Part shown: positions 12,823-16,005 of the stretch, in pieces
Position numbering within the stretch: the stretch's first letter is position 1
How the letters are laid out: each line of letters opens with the position of its first letter
Assembly: GCA_009469665.1 (NCBI GenBank)
Contig: SSTB01000007.1
Span: 1-16,005, forward strand
DNA: 16,005 nt
Direction: 5' to 3'
Origin: Azonexaceae bacterium
GTDB lineage: Bacteria > Pseudomonadota > Gammaproteobacteria > Burkholderiales > Rhodocyclaceae
The notes under the pieces: model-generated
Told to the model about the DNA's origin: nothing
Seen by the model: the letters and a program-made list of their open reading frames with translations, nothing else
Databases searched by the model: none
Translations under genes and position numbers: made by a program

Positions 12823-13245
12823 ATGATCTACACCGTCGCCGACCTCGCCCCGGGAATGACCGACAGTCTTGCCAAAACCATCACCGAGGCGGACATCGTC
12901 CTCTACGCGGGCATTTCCACCGACGTCAATCCCGCCCACCTCGACGAGGAGTTTGGCAAGAGCACCCAATTCGGCGGCCGCATCGCCCACGGCATGCTGA
13001 CCGCCAGCCTCATCTCCGCCGTCCTGGGCACCCGCCTGCCAGGCCCCGGCTGCATCTACGTGGCCCAAAGCCTGCGCTTCAAGTCACCGGTCCGACCGGG
13101 AGATACGGTCAAAGCCACGGCGACGGTGCGCGAGGTGTACCCCGAACGCAACCGGGTGGTACTGGATACCGTATGCACCGTGGGCGACCGGGTGGTCATC
13201 GAAGGCGAGGCGACCATGATGCCCGCCAAGGCGCCCCGTCCGTGA
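12823..13245 (+). CDS. MaoC-family (R)-specific enoyl-CoA hydratase
   Basis: A 140-residue single hot-dog domain. It carries the hydratase-2 signature: Asp34 and His39 in YAGISTDVNPAHLDEEF, followed by FGGRIAHGMLTASLISAVLG, matching the catalytic Asp and His of the PhaJ-type enzymes. These hydrate trans-2-enoyl-CoA to (R)-3-hydroxyacyl-CoA, for polyhydroxyalkanoate synthesis or lipid metabolism. The chain length accepted is not decided by sequence alone. AGGAG lies six bases before the ATG. Its TGA overlaps the GTG of the AI-2E gene (GTGA), indicating coupling, although the two functions have no obvious link. It lies 38 bp after the second permease and could be read through from the export operon. 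Confidence 0.9.
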   Translation: MIYTVADLAPGMTDSLAKTITEADIVLYAGISTDVNPAHLDEEFGKSTQFGGRIAHGMLTASLISAVLGTRLPGPGCIYVAQSLRFKSPVRPGDTVKATATVREVYPERNRVVLDTVCTVGDRVVIEGEATMMPAKAPRP

Positions 13246-14246
13246 GCACCGCCGTCACCCGCCACGAAGTCGCTGCCTGGATCTTCGCGGCGACGGCGCT
13301 CCTGGGTGCGCTGCTTCTGCACCTGCTTCCGGCCCTGCTTGCGGGGCTCCTGGTCTTCGAACTCGTGCATCGCCTGGCAGCACGCCTGCCCAAGGGGCTG
13401 GGGGAGCGCCGCAAGACCCTGGCCTTGCTGCTTTTCGCCGTAGTCGTCGTGCTCGCCGTAGGCGCTGCCCTGATCGGCGCCCTAGCCTTTTTCCGCTCGG
13501 ACCAGGGCAGCCTGACCGTACTGCTGGCCAAGATGGCGGAAATCATCGAAGGCGCGCGGGATCGCCTGCCCGGCTGGCTGGCGGACCGACTGCCGGGCAG
13601 CACCGACGAAATCCGCGAGGCCATCGGCCACTGGCTGCGCGATCACGCGGCCGAACTGCAAACTCTGGGCAAGGAGGCCGGACACGCCTTCGCCCACATC
13701 CTCATCGGCATGGTCATCGGGGCCATGGCCGCCCTGCGGGAGGCCTGTGCCGCCGCTGATCCCGCCCCCCTCGCCTCGGCCCTGGGCGAACGCATCCGGC
13801 GTTTCGCCAGCGCATTTCGCCAGATCGTCTTTGCCCAGGTCAAGATTTCGGCGGTCAATACCCTGTTAACCGGGATTTATCTCGCCCTGATCCTGCCGCT
13901 CCTGGGGATTCATCTCCCCCTGACCAAGACGCTCATCGCCGTCACCTTCGTCGCCGGCTTGATACCTGTGCTCGGAAATCTGGTCTCTAACGTGGTGATC
14001 GTGGTGGTCAGCCTCTCGGTTTCCCTCGAAGCCGCGGGAGCCTCCCTCGCCTTTCTGGTGGTGATCCACAAGCTGGAGTACTTCCTCAACGCCCGCATCG
14101 TCGGCGCCGGCGTGGGGGCCACCGCCTGGGAACTGCTGGTGGCCATGCTGGTGATGGAATCGATCTTCGGCATCCCCGGCGTGGTCGCGGCGCCGATCTA
14201 TTACGCCTACCTGAAAGCCGAATTCTCCGACCGGGGGCTGGTTTAG
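13242..14246 (+). CDS. AI-2E family transporter-like membrane protein
   Basis: A 334-residue protein of about eight membrane helices. The start is the GTG at 13242, overlapping the MaoC stop (GTGA); the longer frame from 13173 adds an arginine-rich stretch that is MaoC coding in another frame. Early helices ([20 protein letters not shown] and [20 protein letters not shown]) are followed by an amphipathic cytoplasmic region, then the family's C-terminal half with ITPLLG-like [40 protein letters not shown] and a closing [20 protein letters not shown]. Family members have been linked to AI-2 export, Na+/H+ exchange and other efflux, so the substrate is left open. The stop overlaps the convergent pseudouridine synthase stop. 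Confidence 0.85.
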   Translation: MSTAVTRHEVAAWIFAATALLGALLLHLLPALLAGLLVFELVHRLAARLPKGLGERRKTLALLLFAVVVVLAVGAALIGALAFFRSDQGSLTVLLAKMAEIIEGARDRLPGWLADRLPGSTDEIREAIGHWLRDHAAELQTLGKEAGHAFAHILIGMVIGAMAALREACAAADPAPLASALGERIRRFASAFRQIVFAQVKISAVNTLLTGIYLALILPLLGIHLPLTKTLIAVTFVAGLIPVLGNLVSNVVIVVVSLSVSLEAAGASLAFLVVIHKLEYFLNARIVGAGVGATAWELLVAMLVMESIFGIPGVVAAPIYYAYLKAEFSDRGLV

Positions 14247-15331
14247 AACCGCTCGCCTTCGTGCAGGAAGCGCCATTTCCCCGGGGGCAGGTCGCCCAGC
14301 ATGACCCGGCCGATGCGCACCCGCTTAAGGCCGATCACCTTGAGGCCCACCCCTTCGCACATGCGGCGAATCTGGCGCTTTTTTCCCTCTTGCAGGATGA
14401 AGTGCAACTGGTCCTCGTTCAACTGCTTGACCCGGGCAGGTCTGAGGGCCTTGCCGTCCAGTTCCAGTCCGTGCCTGAGGAGACTGAGGCCATTGGCCGC
14501 CATCTGGCCGGAAACCCGCACCAGGTATTCCTTTTCCACCTTGCCGTCTTCGCCGATCAGCAACTTGGCCACCCGCCCGTCCTGGGTGAAGACCAGGAGG
14601 CCACTGGAATCGGAATCGAGACGCCCGGCCGGGGCCAGGCCGCGCAGCATCCAGGGTTTGAACTCGGGGTCGCCCAGGGTCCGCACCTGGCTGTCGGCGT
14701 CGATCAGACTCACGGCTGGCGTGCAGCCAGGTTCCGGCTGGCCGGAGACGTAACCGACCGGCTTGTTGAGCAGGATGGTGACCTGTTTGGCCTGGTCCTT
14801 CTGCGCCTCGCGGGAGATGCTGATCTCTGCCTGGGGGTCGATGCGGGTGCCCAGTTCGGCTGTGCGTTGCCCATCGACGAAGACCCAGCCCCGCTCGATC
14901 CAGGCGTCGGCCTCGCGGCGCGAACACAGGCCCCTCTCGGCCATGATCTTGGACAGACGCACGCCCTCCCGGGGCCGCTCCCCAGGAACGGCGGGGGGAG
15001 TGCCTTGCACTTCAGGAGCTGGGGACGACGGCGCCCGTGCCGCGACGGGCGAGGCTCCCATGTTGCTCTTCACAGGGCCGCCGGGCGCCTCATTCCAGGG
15101 GGACGAAATTGGGGACGCTTTTCTTCGGGTGGGGCGTGCGTCCGCACGGGCCGGCCCCTCCGGACCCGAGCGCCCTTCGCCGACGAGCCGCCCGCCCGCT
15201 CCGGATGGCGTTTGCCTAGCCGGCTCGGGGGCGCCCGCTGCGGAATCATCCCGGCGCCAGCGCGCCCAGGGATCCTCGGCTGGCTTCACCGCCCGCGGCG
15301 GCTTGCGATCCCCGCCCCCTGGCTCGCTCAT
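14243..15331 (-). CDS. RsuA/RluB/RluF-family rRNA pseudouridine synthase with a long disordered N-terminus
   Basis: A 362-residue enzyme. Residues about 124-170 are an S4 RNA-binding domain ([20 protein letters not shown]). The catalytic domain follows, with [16 protein letters not shown], the active-site Asp239 in [26 protein letters not shown] and [11 protein letters not shown] near residue 315. It isomerises a uridine in 23S (or 16S) rRNA; the KPVGYVSGQ form looks closest to RluF-like enzymes, but the target base is not decided. The first 120 residues are low-complexity and rich in Pro, Gly, Ala and Arg, longer than the usual short tail. The ATG at 15331 overlaps the FKBP stop (ATGA), so the two are coupled. 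An internal start near residue 129 would remove the extension. Confidence 0.88.
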   Translation of the reverse strand: MSEPGGGDRKPPRAVKPAEDPWARWRRDDSAAGAPEPARQTPSGAGGRLVGEGRSGPEGPARADARPTRRKASPISSPWNEAPGGPVKSNMGASPVAARAPSSPAPEVQGTPPAVPGERPREGVRLSKIMAERGLCSRREADAWIERGWVFVDGQRTAELGTRIDPQAEISISREAQKDQAKQVTILLNKPVGYVSGQPEPGCTPAVSLIDADSQVRTLGDPEFKPWMLRGLAPAGRLDSDSSGLLVFTQDGRVAKLLIGEDGKVEKEYLVRVSGQMAANGLSLLRHGLELDGKALRPARVKQLNEDQLHFILQEGKKRQIRRMCEGVGLKVIGLKRVRIGRVMLGDLPPGKWRFLHEGERF

Positions 15332-15672
15332 CGTACGTCGAGCAATTCGACTTCGAAAACCAGGGTGGCGTTGGGGGGAATGACTCCACCGGCACCGGCC
15401 GCTCCGTAACCCAGATTGGGCGGAATGGTCAGGCGGCGGCTACCGCCCACCTTCATGCCCTGCACACCCTCGTCCCAGCCGCCGATCACCTGGCCGCGAC
15501 CGAGGTGGAAGGCGAAGGGCTGGCGCCGGTCGCGACTGGAATCGAACTTGGATCCATCGGTGAGCCAGCCGGTGTAATGCACGAAAACGTACTGGCCGGC
15601 GCTCGCTTCGAGCCCGTTGCCCACGGTCAGGTCGTCGATGACCAGGCCGGAGGGAGTGGTGATTTCAGCCAT
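15328..15672 (-). CDS. FKBP-type peptidyl-prolyl cis-trans isomerase
   Basis: A 114-residue single-domain FKBP without a signal peptide, so cytoplasmic. The core patterns are all present: [20 protein letters not shown], then [40 protein letters not shown] and [15 protein letters not shown]. The aromatic and Tyr/Asp residues lining the pocket match active isomerases. AGGA lies about eight bases upstream of the ATG. The gene is divergent from rplU and coupled by ATGA to the pseudouridine synthase, so it may assist ribosome-related proteins, though no direct link is shown. Confidence 0.95.
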   Translation of the reverse strand: MAEITTPSGLVIDDLTVGNGLEASAGQYVFVHYTGWLTDGSKFDSSRDRRQPFAFHLGRGQVIGGWDEGVQGMKVGGSRRLTIPPNLGYGAAGAGGVIPPNATLVFEVELLDVR

Positions 15673-15696
15673 GGGGATTCCTTCGAAAAGGCGGCA

Positions 15697-15705
15697 AGTC
15701 TAGCA
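15697..15705 (-). promoter_or_regulatory. Possible extended -10 promoter of the FKBP operon
   Basis: The minus strand reads TGC-TAGACT (15705-15697), an extended -10 with four of six hexamer matches. Transcription would start near 15690, about 18 bases before the FKBP ATG. No clear -35 is seen. Confidence 0.35.
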
Positions 15706-15712
15706 CAAGGCT

Positions 15713-15740
15713 TTGACTCGCCTGAGAAATTGTGTAGAAT
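15713..15740 (+). promoter_or_regulatory. Strong sigma-70 promoter of rplU
   Basis: TTGACT (15713-15718, five of six) and TAGAAT (15735-15740, five of six) are spaced 16 bp apart. The expected start near 15747 gives a leader of about 28 bases carrying GGAG seven bases before the rplU ATG. Confidence 0.75.
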
Positions 15741-15774
15741 GCGCGGTTCTTTGCAACACGTTTCGGAGTCCAAC

Positions 15775-16005
15775 ATGTATGCGGTCGTAAAAACCGGGGG
15801 CAAGCAGTATCGCGTGTCCGCCGGCCAAAAACTCAAAGTAGAACAGATACCGGCAGAAGTTGGCGCAGAAGTCACCCTCGACCAAGTCCTCATGGTAGGC
15901 GAAGGCGAGAGCGTGAAGGTCGGCGCCCCCCTCGTCGCTGGGGCTTCCGTCAAGGCCACCGTGGTTTCCCACGGCCGCCACGACAAGGTCAAGATCTTCA
16001 AGATG
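15775..16005 (+). CDS. rplU: 50S ribosomal protein L21 (5' part only)
   Basis: The first 77 codons, running off the right edge. [20 protein letters not shown] is the invariant bacterial L21 start. [20 protein letters not shown] and [20 protein letters not shown] follow in the family order. L21 binds 23S rRNA in the large subunit. GGAG lies seven bases upstream and a strong promoter precedes it. In most bacteria rpmA (L27) and a GTPase gene (obg/cgtA) follow rplU, so these are expected just beyond the window. Confidence 0.97.
   Translation, partial: MYAVVKTGGKQYRVSAGQKLKVEQIPAEVGAEVTLDQVLMVGEGESVKVGAPLVAGASVKATVVSHGRHDKVKIFKM

Noticed and set aside
14261..15409. 382-codon plus-strand frame opposite the pseudouridine synthase and FKBP
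   Set aside because: Spans two well-supported minus genes and shows no motifs.

Overview
This is a GC-rich (about 65%) chromosomal window. Ribosomal protein L21 and the translation and envelope genes look betaproteobacterial, most like Rhodocyclales (Azoarcus, Thauera, Dechloromonas type). That placement is from protein character only; no database search was run. I see no phage, integrase, transposase, CRISPR array, tRNA or rRNA.

Layout. (1) Positions 1-2184 are a minus-strand block. A small FMN-barrel (PNPOx-like) gene is joined by an ATGA overlap to a PNPOx-GAF-winged-helix regulator. Next comes the 5' end of a thiamine-diphosphate dehydrogenase E1 alpha gene, with two direct repeats placed like activator sites upstream of it. 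(2) Positions 2356-4892 hold a nine-cysteine small protein, then a membrane c-heme sensor (Tll0287-like/DUF3365 plus HAMP), then a soluble protein resembling a degenerate nucleotide cyclase with a possible DUF8082 tail. A MEKHLA-domain gene converges on these. (3) Positions 4923-5280 carry a possible nearly leaderless 37-codon membrane-peptide gene with a strong intrinsic terminator, then a 37-codon leader ORF running into a drug/metabolite transporter. (4) Positions 5295-8049 hold an EamA permease, an MFS permease and an unrecognised 195-aa protein. (5) Positions 8051-12784 are a MacAB-type export operon: adaptor, separate ATPase and two different FtsX/MacB permeases. Two palindromic intergenic elements sit between adaptor and ATPase, and a cluster of TTCGAC-type repeats sits between ATPase and first permease. 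(6) Positions 12823-14246 hold a MaoC hydratase coupled by GTGA to an AI-2E-family membrane protein. (7) Positions 14243-15672 (minus) hold an FKBP prolyl isomerase coupled by ATGA to an RsuA-family pseudouridine synthase with a long disordered N-terminus. (8) Positions 15713-16005 hold the rplU promoter and the start of rplU.

How the genes work together. Sets joined by stop/start overlap are probably co-expressed: the two PNPOx genes, the 195-aa protein with the adaptor, the two permeases, MaoC with the AI-2E protein, and FKBP with the pseudouridine synthase. The most unusual parts are the two long-hairpin elements inside the export operon (9215-9539), the heme-sensor/pseudo-cyclase pair, the PNPOx-GAF-wHTH regulator pair, and the small transcription unit at 4923-5131.
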